A DNA stretch of 64,000 bases from Agelas oroides (Eukaryota; Porifera; Demospongiae; Agelasida; Agelasidae), in the NCBI GenBank assembly GCA_949130485.1, contig OX422199.1, positions 124,001-188,000 on the forward strand. The letters run 5' to 3'. The translations under genes were made by a program, and so were the position numbers. Shown here piece by piece: positions 20,493-31,233 of the stretch. Positions within the stretch are counted from its first letter, which is position 1, and the number at the start of each line of letters is the position of its first letter. Below the pieces are notes generated by a model. The model worked only from the letters and a program-made list of their open reading frames with translations. It searched no databases and had not been told where the DNA came from.

Positions 20493-23400
20493 CTAGTCAA
20501 ACAGGATGATCTTCTTGCCGACAGGTTTCCTGCAGATTGGGCACTCGGTCATCTTGTCCGCACAGAGCTGGCATGTCCCATGACCGCAGAGGAAGACACA
20601 GTTTTTGCGTCGGTCCATACACACTTGGCACTGCGTCTGAAAAAGGGGGGAGAGAGGCAAGGATGGAGGGAGGGAGGGAGGGACAGAGCAGAGGAGAGAA
20701 AATGGGAGAAATAAGAAGATGAAGGAGTGAAATGGACAGAGGGAGGCAAGGATGGAGGGAGGGAGGGAAGGAAGGAGGAGGGAGGAAGGGAGGGAGAAGG
20801 GAGGGAAGAAAGAGGGGAATCAGAGGAGAGAAAACAGGAGAAATGAAGAGAGTGAAATGGAGAGCGGGAGGAAGAGGAGAGAGGAGGACAAGAGTCAGGA
20901 GAGGGAGGAAGAATACCAGTAGAGGGAAGGAGAATAGGAGAGGGGGAAAGGGAAGGAAAAGTCGTCTTCATACCTTATCCTTCATTTCCTGGAGCTGCTG
21001 CTGCAAGACTGCAATGTCCGGCTCTGAAACTACCAGCGACCGAGTGGCAGATCCTCCTCTCTCCCTGCGGGTTTTGGGAGCTGTAGAGAAGAGAGCACTG
21101 CCTGAGGCACTGATGACAACATCTCCCAGTCTCAGAACCAGACCCTCCCAGGCCTTCCCTCTCAGTTGACGCATACTGTAATCAAAACTGGAGTCAGGGA
21201 AGGCCTGGAAATGCGACCAAGAGACAGTGCTAGCAAGAGACAGTGAAGGTACGAGTCACTTACGTTTTCCCCCACAACACACTATGAAAGGGACAGACTT
21301 TTCAATGGGAGTGCGACACTTCACACATTTCTTCATCACAGAAGCACAAGCTGCGGGAACAAGACAATGGGAGCACTGTCATACACAGCCTTGTTCCCAG
21401 GAATGAGCTACAGAGAGTAAGCTCACTTTCACAAGCCACCATGTGCAGGCACGGTTTGAATAGGGTGCTAGCAGCCACCTCAGAACACACCAGACATTCC
21501 TCCACCTGTGGGGAGGAGGGAGAGAGGAGGGAAGAGAAAGGGAGGAGGCAGAGGGGATAAGGGAGAGGAGTGTAAGACTAACAACCTCCCCCCCGCCCCA
21601 CGCCTACACACTGTACAAAAGCTGTTTCCATGGCAACCTACCTTAGATCGAGAGATAACTGGCTCCTTGCACAGCAGACACTTCTTCACACGGGAGGCAC
21701 AGCTGGAGCAGGTCACTATGTGTCCACACGGGATAAACAGCGTGTCTCGCTTGTCGTCCGAACACACCATGCACTCAGTCAAGTTCGTCTCTTGGTCCTA
21801 AGGGTCAAAGGTCAGATATCAAAGGTCACAGAAGGTAGCAAGTTCATATGTGCACAAGTACAGTGGAAATTAGTGGACAGGAGATAATCATGGTTGAGGG
21901 GGAGAAGAGGAGGGGAGGAGGCGGAGGAGGGGAGGGGAGGAGGGGGAGGAGGGGAGGAAGAGGGGAGGAGGGGGAGGAGGGGGGGAGGAGGGGAGGAGGG
22001 GGAGGAGATTGTGTAACTGAATATCAGCTCTAGGGGTAATCCCCTGGCAACAAGCTCCATGCAAGCAGCTCACAAGTATTGGTGAGGAAGAGGGAGGGAG
22101 AGAGGGGGGAGGGGGGAGGAGGGAGAGAGGTGGGAGGGAGAGAGTGGGGAGGAGGGAGAGAGGGGGAGAGAGGTGGGAGGAGGGAGAGAGGGGGGAGGAG
22201 GGAGAGAGGGGGAGAGAGGCGGGAGGAGGGAGAGAGGGGGGAGGAGGGGAAGAGGTGAGAGGAGGGAGTAAGGAGGGAGGAGAAAGGGACCCATCCTCTA
22301 CCACAATAAGAGGGAAGCTCCACCCACTTCCTGTTACCAACCTTCTTGTCTGTCTTGTCGGTGGAGCCGTGGTCTTGGTAGCACTTGGTGAGGACCTTGA
22401 GGAGGTTGGGGTCAGGACAGAGGTCCAGGGGCCCTTGGTTCTTGTTGTTACGGACGTAGAGGTCAGCTCCGTTGGAGGCGAGGAGGATGGCAATAGAGGC
22501 ACTGCTCTTCTTCTTCTCTGAGGAGGTCATCACCATTGCCTGGGGGAGGAGGGGAGGAGGGGAGGAGGGGAGGAGGGGAGGAGGGGAGGAGGGAGGGGAG
22601 GAGGAGGGGAGGAGGGGGGAGGGGAGGAGGAGGGGGGAGGGGAGGAGGAGGGGAGGAGGGGGGAGGGGAGGAGGAGGGGAGGAGGGGGGAGGGGAGGAGG
22701 AGGGGAGGAGGGGAGGAGGGGGGAGGGGAGGAGGAGGGGAGGAGGGGGGAGGGGAGGAGGGGAGGAGGGGGGAGGGGAGGAGGAGGGGAGGAGGGGGGAG
22801 GAGAGGAGGAGGGGAGGAGGGGGGAGGGGAGGAGGAGGGGAGGAGGGGGGAGGGGAGGAGGAGGGGAGGGGAGGAGGGGAGGAGGGGGTGGAGAGGAGGG
22901 AGGGAAGGAGGGGGAGAAGGAGGGGGAGAAGTAAGTATGCTATGCTGAGGATGGCATCTTTTCCCTCCCTTCCCCTCCCTCCTCACCCCTCTCTCCTCGA
23001 CACTACCTTGCCAATGTCCTGTGGGGACTCCTTCAAGTGTCTCAGTTGGGACATGGTGTGATGACGAAGTGCCTCGTGCAACGGACGATCGCCAAATTTA
23101 TCCCCAAGATCCATGTTAGCTCCTTCCTCAACCAAAAGCTGCGTGAGTGTGCGTGAGTGTGTGTGTGTGTGCGGGAAGGGAGGAGGGAGGGATTACTACA
23201 CATCATGAAATTGCTATAAGCTTCCAGACGTCCCCTGACCCAGACATCACCTGACCCAGACACCACCTGACCCAGACACCACCTGACCCAGACGTCACCT
23301 GACCCAGAGGTCACCTGACTCACCCGGACAATCTGAATGTTGTGTCTCTCAACAGCAAGATGAAGTGGCGTCTGTAGGTTGACATTCTGCGCATCCAGGT

Positions 23401-26400
23401 TTGCTCCCTGTGAGGGTGTGAGGATGTGAGGGTGTGAGGGTGTGAGGATGTGAGAGATGTATAAACAATGTTCATCTGGAAAGTCTCCACCACAGCTTGC
23501 AGTACAATAGCCTCGTACCCAGGCCTGGGTACGAGGCTAGCAGTACAAATGAATTCAGCTTTGAGAGGGTGGGGCTGGGGATGAGACTGATGGAGGTCTG
23601 GACATGAGACCGATGGAGGTCTGGGCATGAGACCAGTGGAGGTCTGGGCATGAGACCGATGGAGGGCATGAGACCAGTGGAGGTCTGGGCATGAGACCGA
23701 TGGAGGGCATGAGACCGATGGAGGTCTGGGCATGAGACCGATGGAGGTCTGGGCATGAGACCGATGGAGGTCTGGGCATGAGACCAGTGGAGGTCTAGGC
23801 ATGAGACCGATGGAGGTCTGGGCATGAGACCAGTGGAGGTCTGGGCATGAGACCGATGGAGGTCTGGGCATGAGACCGATGGAGGTCTGGGCATGAGACC
23901 AGTGGAGGTCTGGGCATGAGACCAGTGGAGGTCTGGGCATGAGACCGATGGAGGTCTGGGCATGAGACCAGTGGAGGTCTGGGCATGAGACCAGTGGAGG
24001 TCTAGGCATGAGACCGATGGAGGTCTGGGCATGAGACCAATGGAGGTCTGGGCATGAGACCGATGGAGGTCTGGGAACAAGATCACAACTCTCTTTCGTT
24101 CCTAAGAGCTACGTAGCTAACAGCCTCACGTTTTGTATGAGTGCCTGGGAGACTTCCAGGTGGTTGTTGAGAGCCGCCAGGTGCAGCGCCGTGAATCCGT
24201 CGTCTTTCGCCTCGTTGACGCTGCATCCAGGGATCAGGTAGGGCAGGAGCAGACGCACGGCTCCGGTGTTCCCCCTCAGGGCAGCATGATGGAGGGCATT
24301 GAACCCGTTGTTGTTGGTGATGACTATTTCAGCACCTCCCTCCAGCAGAAGGGAGACCATATCATCTCGCTTCTTTGAGATAGCATCGTGAAGGGGCGTG
24401 TCTCCCTCAGTGTCCTGTGAGTGGTGGATGTGTGAAGGTGAGTGGTGGATGTGAGGGTGTGAGTGGTGGATGTGTGAGGGTGAGTGGTGGATGTGTGAGG
24501 GTGAGTGGTGGATGTGAGGGTGTGAGTGGTGGATGTGTGAGGGTGAGTGGTGGATGTGTGAGGGTGAGTGGTGGATGTGTGAGGGTGAGTGGTGGATGTG
24601 AGGGTGAGTGGTGGATGTGTGAGGGTGAGTGGTGGATGTGTGAGGGTGAGTGTGGATGTGAGGGTGTGAGTGGTGGATGTGAGGGTGTGAGTAATGGATG
24701 TGTGAGGGTGAGTGGTGGATGTGTGAGGGTGAGTAGTGGATGTGTGAGGGTGAGTGGTGGATGTGTGAGGGTGAGTGTGGATGTGAGGGTGTGAGTGGTG
24801 GATGTGAGGGTGTGAGTAATGGATGTGTGAGGGTGAGTGGTGGATGTGAGGGTGTGAGTGGTGGGTGTGAAGGTGTGAGTGATGGATGTGTGAGGGTGTG
24901 AGGCAGCTCACCTGAAGGCAGGGATGACAGTTGTGTTTCAGAAGCATTTTAATGACGGCCACATGACCTTTGTTCACAGCAACATGCAATGGAGTCTGTC
25001 TCCGTCGGTTACGAGCGTTCATGTCCGCCCCGTTCTGTGCTAAAAGACTAATGACCTCAGGCTCATCCCCGAAACTGGCATGGTGTATTGCTCTGTCTCC
25101 ATCCTTGTCCTGTGGGGGAGGGAGGAGAGGGAAGGGAGAAGGGGGAAGGGAGGAGAGGGGGGGAGAAGGGAGGAGGTAAAGAAAGAAGGGCAGAAGGAAA
25201 GAAGGGAAAAGGGAGATGAAATCCTATACTGACAGTCAGCCTAACATAGTTGAGTATCCACGGTTCATTCATGAGTATACTAGAATAGTATACTAGCATG
25301 TCCTGACCTCTTCCTCCATGTTAGCCTTGTATCGAATGAGGCACCTCACAACATCAATGTGACCATTCTGACTGGCAGCCTGGAGGGCCGTGTGTCCGTT
25401 GAACTGGACGTCCACCGAACATATTCCCTGCTTCAGTAGTTCTTCCACCTTTCCCGCATCTCCACCAGCTGCACCCTTCACCAGCTCCTCCACCGGATTA
25501 GACGCATGATGCATCTCAAACATGTGACGTAGGAACAGAGAAACATTCTCTGCAAGTGGAGGGGGGGGAGAGAGAGGGGGAGGTGCGAGGATGAGAAGGG
25601 AGAGAGGGGGGGGGGGGGGGAAGGTGGGAGAGGGAGAGAGTGGGGGGAGGGGGGTGGAGGGGAAGGTGGGAGGATGAGAAGGGAGAGAGGGGGAAGGAAG
25701 GGGGTATAGAAGGGAGAGTGGGGGGGGGGGGGGGGGGGGGGGTGGGTGAGAGGAGTGATGAGGAAAAAGTGGGATGAACAAGAGGATGGGTTGGGACAAG
25801 GGATCCGGAGTGAGGCACATAGGAAAGAAAGGAGTGGAAAAGGTGAGGAGGATTGCATGTGCACACGTGTGTGGTAGCGTGCCTACTGCTACAGTACCTA
25901 CCACTAGTGCCAGGAGTGAGGGGAACACCATCGGAATCCACCTTTGACACCACTGCAGCATTATAGGTCCACTTGTTACCGTACACATCCACCATGACGT
26001 CTCCGTCTGGATAAACCTGTAGCACACGCCCAACCATACCTAGCGTCTGGGAGAAAGAGAATTATGTTAGGAAAGTGGTCGGCAACACCCACCCCCTTAT
26101 CTGTTGCTAGGCAACACCTGTTCCTGATCTGTTGCTAGGCAGCACCCACCTGAGCCATGGAGTCCACCCATTCCCCATGGCCTGCCTGCAGTGCCTTCAC
26201 TTGCGTCATGTCGCCGGATATCTTCACAAAGTCTCCCACAGTGAGCTTGTCATCTGGGAATACACCTCCTGGAGGAATGGTGAGAGGGGGAGGACCCTCA
26301 GAAGACGAGATCTTCTTGAGACAGACAGGATTGAATGTCCAACTACAAGGGAGGGAGGGAAGAGGGAGAGGGGAGTGAGGAGGGAGAGGAGGGAGGGGTG

Positions 26401-29400
26401 GGAGAGAGGAGGGAAAGAGGAGGGAAAGAGGAGAGGAGGTAGAGGGGGAAGGAGTGAGGAGGGAGTGAGGAGGGAGAGGGGGGAGGGAGTGATGAGGAAG
26501 AGGGGAGAGAGGGAAGAGGGAGAGGGGAGAGAGGGAAGATGGAGAGGAGAGGGAGAGGGGAAGGAGAGGAGAGGGAGAGGGAGGGAGAGGAGAGGGAAAG
26601 GAGAGGGAGGGAGAGGAGAGGGAGAGAAAAGAAAATGAAGGGAGAGGGGGAAGGAGAGAGAAAGGAGGGAGAGGAAGGGAAGGAGAGAGAAAGGAGGGAG
26701 AGAAAGGGAAGGTAGGAGGAAAGAAAAGAACTTGAAGTCTGATGTAAAAAGTCAGGCCACATTTGCTCTAACCGGTTTCTGCTCGGGTACTGCACAACGA
26801 TGTCATGATCTTCATCAACTCCACAAACCACACCCACTGTACCTATTGTCTAATTAAGAGAAGAGAAAAGATTTCTTAGACATCAACACACCACCACCCT
26901 TGTGGTCAAAGAGTATTAACAGCCAACACTCCGCCATATATGGAAAGGTCAAACAGTTTGGAAGCATGCCAGATATGTCAACATTACCTTAATCACGTCC
27001 AACACACACACGTAACAAAACAGGATTGCTTACTACGCAAGAAGTCACATATTCCACTACTAGAGGAAATTAATTTCTGACAAACTCTGCTAGCTGTATT
27101 TCCTCTTACTGCTCACACCTCACTACTCTCCCCTTCCTCCCCCCTCCCCCACTCCTCCTCCTCCCCCACTTCAGACACCCCCTCCTCCTCCTCCCCTACC
27201 TCACTAGTAAGTCATCCCCTTCTCAACTCACTCCTTCCCTCCCTCCCCTCCCCTACCTCAGTCATCCCATCACTCCACCCTCCGTGGCCATGTTGCAGCG
27301 TCTTCAAAACCTCTGCGTCCAGCTCCACACGGACGTGGTCACCAATATGAAAGTACTCCTTCCTCATGTGTTGGTCCTCTCCCAGCAGAGGAAGATGATC
27401 GCGGTAAACACTCCCCCCCTTAGCGTCTGTCACCACCTTGAGATCTGACTGTGTGTGCATTGAGTGTGATGAAGATAATGATGATATCCTAGTATTCGCC
27501 ACTGTCCAGTTAAGGAGAGGGGAGGGAGGAAAGAGGGAGAGGGGAGAACTTGAAGTCTAGTTGACAGAGGGGGGAGATGGGTCTCCAAACAAGAGAATAA
27601 ATTTCCAAATTTCACATGTGCACATTGTGTCCGGAATGACAAGTGGTATGTTTTCCACTGTGAACTTCAGCACTAACAAGGTTCTCCATAGTCTCGGAAC
27701 CAGGCCCTCGCACGCAGAAGATCTGGTTCCGAGACTAGGTTCCACACTGGGATGGGGAAGAGGAAGAATGGTGATGGGGCTAAAACCAATACCGGGCCTT
27801 CCCCCTTGCGTGACCAACAACTAGATAGTCTCGTGCCCAGACCCCACAGGAGAAGGGGTCTGGTGTCACAAGTCCAAATCCTTGGGCTAGCTCCAGAAGC
27901 GTAGAGCGACCAATCAAATTGCAGAGCAGCTGCCGGTTACCACTCAAAGCGAGATTCATTATTCAACACGACCAATTTGTAATCTTACACTAACAGTTAC
28001 AAGGCTTCAACACTTACTCAAGCTGGACTTCTGTCCTCAGACCCAATACATTGGAGGGCTTTGTGGTTAGCTGGTGGCTTGTCTGCCTTACCTCACTGTG
28101 GTTGAGGCACACTTACCCATGTAAACTAATCAGTTCCCTGACAACAGCAGTGGTCACTAAGACCAGCCTCAGGTGGTCCATTTGGTCACCTGAACATCCT
28201 ACCAAGAGGAGACAGCTAGTGAGTGCTCTGATTCACATTCCCGAGCTCGAGAGAAAGAATTTGAGGGCAACAATTAGCTACAAACGCGACTTGATGGACC
28301 CAGGCATTAGCCTCGATCCTCAAACCCAAGTCTGGGGTCAGTCTGGGGTCTGAGACTACACCCTGGTCCACATACCATCCCCTCAAACCCGGTGCTGTAA
28401 ACATGGTCTGGAGTCTGGACTCAAGACCCTTCACAGTCTAGACCCTTCCTCACTCTATATGGCTGACATACCATCCCCTCAAAACCGGTACGGTAGAGGT
28501 TTTTAGCTCCATTGTCCCATATCACGTAAGAGGCACTTCTGAGGCTGCTGGAGTTCCAGTCCTGTATCTCTGTCACTTTGCCCTTGTGACCAGGACCACC
28601 TGACCAATCAGATTGAAGAAGAGAAGAAAGTGACCAATCAGACTGCAGAGAAAGGGGTAATTATTCAAGAGAAAGAAAGGTTACAGAGAATTGACCAATG
28701 AAAAGAAAGAGAGGTAGGGTGAGGATAATTGACAAACGAGAATGAAGCACTGGAGTGACAAATCGGAATGCTCCCTCACCGTCCTGGTCCTCCCACTGCC
28801 AGTCCACCCCACGGACCACACGTGCCCCCGGAAACATCCCTCTTGTGGAAATCTTCTTACTCTTGCGGCGACTCTCTACCATAATCCTGCAAGTGGAAGG
28901 GGGGAAAGTCAAGTGGGCGGGGTCAAGTGGGCGGGGTCAAACAAAAGGAGGGAGATTAACATTTGCTTTAGGGCAATGCCGGATGGTCTTCACAGCTTGG
29001 TGAAGAAGGATTGCCTCGTTGCCAGGCCTCCCACATCTTTCAATCTTCCGTTGACGACGATAAAACACGTATGGAAGCAGACGACAGATCATCATCAACG
29101 AAAGAGTGGTGAAGGCCTGGGAATGAGGCTACCAGCCATTACACTGCTGTGATGTGTACAGTGTTTTCTCAGCTGGAGAAAGAAAAGTTCACCTTTACCA
29201 AGAGTTTATTACAGTGATAAACTCTAGGTGTTACCAACATGAAAACTATTCGCTGATGTGACAAGTAGTGTACAATGTCGGTGTCTGGTCAAACTTTCTC
29301 CAGCCCTGATAATGACTGAGGCATTCAGTCGACACCTCAGTAAAAAGTTTTCTGCCTTTAACGTTCACCATTACGAAGACTTTATTACAGATACTGAAGC

Positions 29401-30205
29401 CTCTTTCCACTGTGAGGTCACTCCATGAGACACCTGGTCCTCACTGAAGGTCCGTTGTTAATTTGTTGTACATGTCAACACAATTTGTAGACACCACAAC
29501 TCCAACAAAATTTCCAGTTTAGAGTAAACAGCTGTCGCAGACTAGAGTTCCTTGTGGAGGTAGCTCGGTGGTGGAGTACTGGCGGCTCAAGCCAGGAGCC
29601 CTGGGTTCGACTCCTGGAAACTGTCGGCTCAAGATGTTTCATAACATAGTTTTATCAGTATATTCACATTTGATGGCCAAGGGTCAAAGTCTATATTCAT
29701 GCTTAACAGCTGGAGTGTAAATATTGGTTGCTCTTTCTTTGTCCCTCAAGAGCAGAGAAACAAAGCTAACAGTCGAAGATTAAAGCTTCCATTCTTGTGG
29801 TCCTGTCAGTAGTAAACAGTAAGTCCATGAACGAGAAGGAACGAAGGAAGGAGGAATATTCAGCACCACATCTCAAGAAATGTGAATTGACTTGTAACAG
29901 TAAGTTAGTGGGTTAATTCTTGAAAATGATGTATATATGCAGTATGTTTAACAGAAAAGAGAATGAAGAAGCTATTTGCACAATAACTGTCGCCATGGTA
30001 ACAATAACCATACCTTGGAGAATTGGATGTAGCAATACGGTAAAAGGAGTGCCTGATGTTGTGTCGGTCGCCATGGTAACAGGGGGAGCAGAGGTTGAGC
30101 TGTGGGCAGTCTACGCACTTCCAGCAGATGCCGTACAACGGAGATGCACTGCAGCCATCACACACCACACCCTCATGTTTTATACCTGAGTGTGTGTGTG
30201 TGTGA

Positions 30206-30238
<33 letters not shown>

Positions 30239-30970
30239 GAGGGGTGAGAGATGGGATGTTTGATCCAATATCTCGGCCTAAATACTCAATCTATTGATAA
30301 ATAATATATAGGTACACGACGATGCCTTCTCACTCATCTCCACAGCATAGAGTCTAGCTTTGAAACCGGTTTAAAGTGCTAGTGTAAACGGGGCTATAGA
30401 GTCTAGCTTGATAGTGCCTGCCTTCCCTTTGCCTCAAACAATTTATGTTGATCCTGATCAAACTATTGAGCAAGATATATAGAGAGAGGGGGGATCTGAA
30501 TATGGCTGTTGCATCTGAGCAATAGGTGATGAGGATCTCGTTGAAAGAGCAAAAATAAGCTCATGCAACGATTAGTTAACAGCACAATCAGTGCAGTATC
30601 AGATGTCAGTAAGCAGCCAACCTCCACCTTCATGCAATCCCAGACCACACGCGTGGCGGCGTCAAAGATACTGACTAGCCCGATGTTGATGTACATGTAA
30701 TGGTGTAAATTGCTTGCAATCATAAACAGTTTTTATACCTGCACTCGCGTTGTCCAGAATCCTGAGGTCAAAGTTAGACCCACAGCGGTAGTTGGCTGCT
30801 GTGCCATTATCCCAGACAATCAGTACCTCTTCAGGGCTCTCAAAACTCCGCAGCGTACCCACGTGGCCTTCTCCTCCGTCCTGTTTTCCCCATTTCCAGT
30901 CAGGCCCGCGAACCACGCGGCTTCCCACACCCTCCATTCGCTGGGAAACAACTCTTTCTCCAGCAGCCAT
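20493..30970 (-). CDS. MIB1: Mind bomb E3 ubiquitin ligase
   Basis: RING E3 ligase that ubiquitinates Notch ligands for endocytosis. Nineteen exons: 30739-30970, 30014-30185, 28780-28886, 28472-28599, 27257-27448, 26773-26849, 26150-26342, 25902-26046, 25308-25549, 24912-25109, 24130-24414, 23324-23407, 23007-23138, 22342-22539, 21642-21797, 21427-21505, 21264-21350, 20974-21080, 20493-20636; phases agree, 985 aa (human MIB1 about 1006). Domain order is canonical: MIB/HERC2 ([19 protein letters not shown]), ZZ finger ([22 protein letters not shown]), second MIB/HERC2 ([12 protein letters not shown]), REP repeats, ankyrin repeats in exons 9-14, then three RING fingers ([45 protein letters not shown]). 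The ATG at 30970 was chosen as the first in frame. The exon 14 donor GTTGGT and the exon 9 donor GTCAGG are weak but phase-consistent. MIB1 rather than MIB2 is judged from domain order and three RINGs; it could be the single ancestral gene. Confidence 0.95.
22542..22935. repeat. GGGGAGGAGGA array in MIB intron 13
   Basis: Purine array on plus, pyrimidine in gene sense, touching the exon 22342-22539 acceptor. The donor end of the same intron (22960-23000) is CCCTCC on plus, that is GGGAGG in sense, so the two intron ends are complementary. Confidence 0.93.
23508..23539. mobile_element. Minimal 32-bp palindromic insertion with 9-bp target duplication
   Basis: A perfect inverted repeat of two 16-bp arms, TAGCCTCGTACCCAGG and its complement, with no spacer. 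It is flanked on both sides by GCAGTACAA (23499-23507 and 23540-23548), an exact 9-bp direct repeat. The ends match longer elements at 49083-49224 and 31576-31947. It lies in MIB intron 11. Confidence 0.85.
23565..24075. repeat. 23-bp minisatellite in MIB intron 11
   Basis: About 22 copies of a 23-bp unit, core GGCATGAGACCGATGGAGG, with a CCAGTG/CCGATG variant and several shortened units. It ends about 50 bp before the exon 24130-24414 donor. Confidence 0.93.
24419..24900. repeat. 21-bp minisatellite filling MIB intron 10
   Basis: Copies of GTGAGTGGTGGATGTGTGAGG with 18-23 bp length variants fill almost the whole intron. In gene sense the unit is CA/CC-rich and the acceptor CCACTCACAG of exon 24130-24414 is itself part of the last unit. 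Confidence 0.92.
27689..27735. mobile_element. Short palindromic element, TAGTCTCGG ends
   Basis: TAGTCTCGGAACCAG at one end and CTGGTTCCGAGACTA at the other, with a 17-bp centre. Flanks GGTTCTCCA and GGTTCCACA are similar but not identical, a possible decayed 9-bp duplication. In MIB intron 4. Confidence 0.6.
29555..29620 (+). repeat. tRNA-like SINE relic in MIB intron 2
   Basis: GGTAGCTCGGTGGTGG resembles an A box and GGGTTCGACTCC is a good B box 35 nt later. A short TGGC/GCCA stem spans the anticodon position. The T stem has a central mismatch and no acceptor stem pairs, so a functional tRNA is unlikely. Confidence 0.5.
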
Positions 30971-31233
30971 CGAAGAGACAGTTGATCGCCGATATCGGTC
31001 CCATGCACTCACCCTGGCCGGCCTGACCCTTGGCGTGCATAATTAAATTTTTAGAGGGCGTGCCCTAGAAAGATTGTTAATTTAAAATTTTCGCATAATT
31101 AGAAAGACAATTGAAGACCTGTTGATGCAACCATAGATAGTAGTTCCTGGGGCTATACTATCTATGATGCAACTCGTTAAAATTGCCAAGCCCACTAGGC
31201 TGGATTAGCTTTCAACGATGCAGTGGGTGAACG
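30971..31233. promoter_or_regulatory. Divergent promoter, MIB and fucosyltransferase-like gene
   Basis: 263 bp between two start codons on opposite strands. It contains a small inverted repeat CATAGATAGTA...TACTATCTATG at 31133-31166, a motif seen again near 59388-59411. No TATA box recognised. Confidence 0.5.

Noticed and set aside
21080..21176. Longer MIB exon 18 including [16 protein letters not shown]
   Set aside because: The acceptor before it would place a TGA in frame. The acceptor at 21081-21082 has a strong pyrimidine tract and correct phase.
29555..29620. Second tRNA gene
   Set aside because: B box is good, but the T stem has a mismatch and no acceptor stem pairs. Kept as a SINE relic.
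31001..31012. Upstream extension of Mind bomb beginning at 31012
   Set aside because: The codon there is GTG, not ATG. The first in-frame ATG is at 30970 and precedes a family-like N-terminus.
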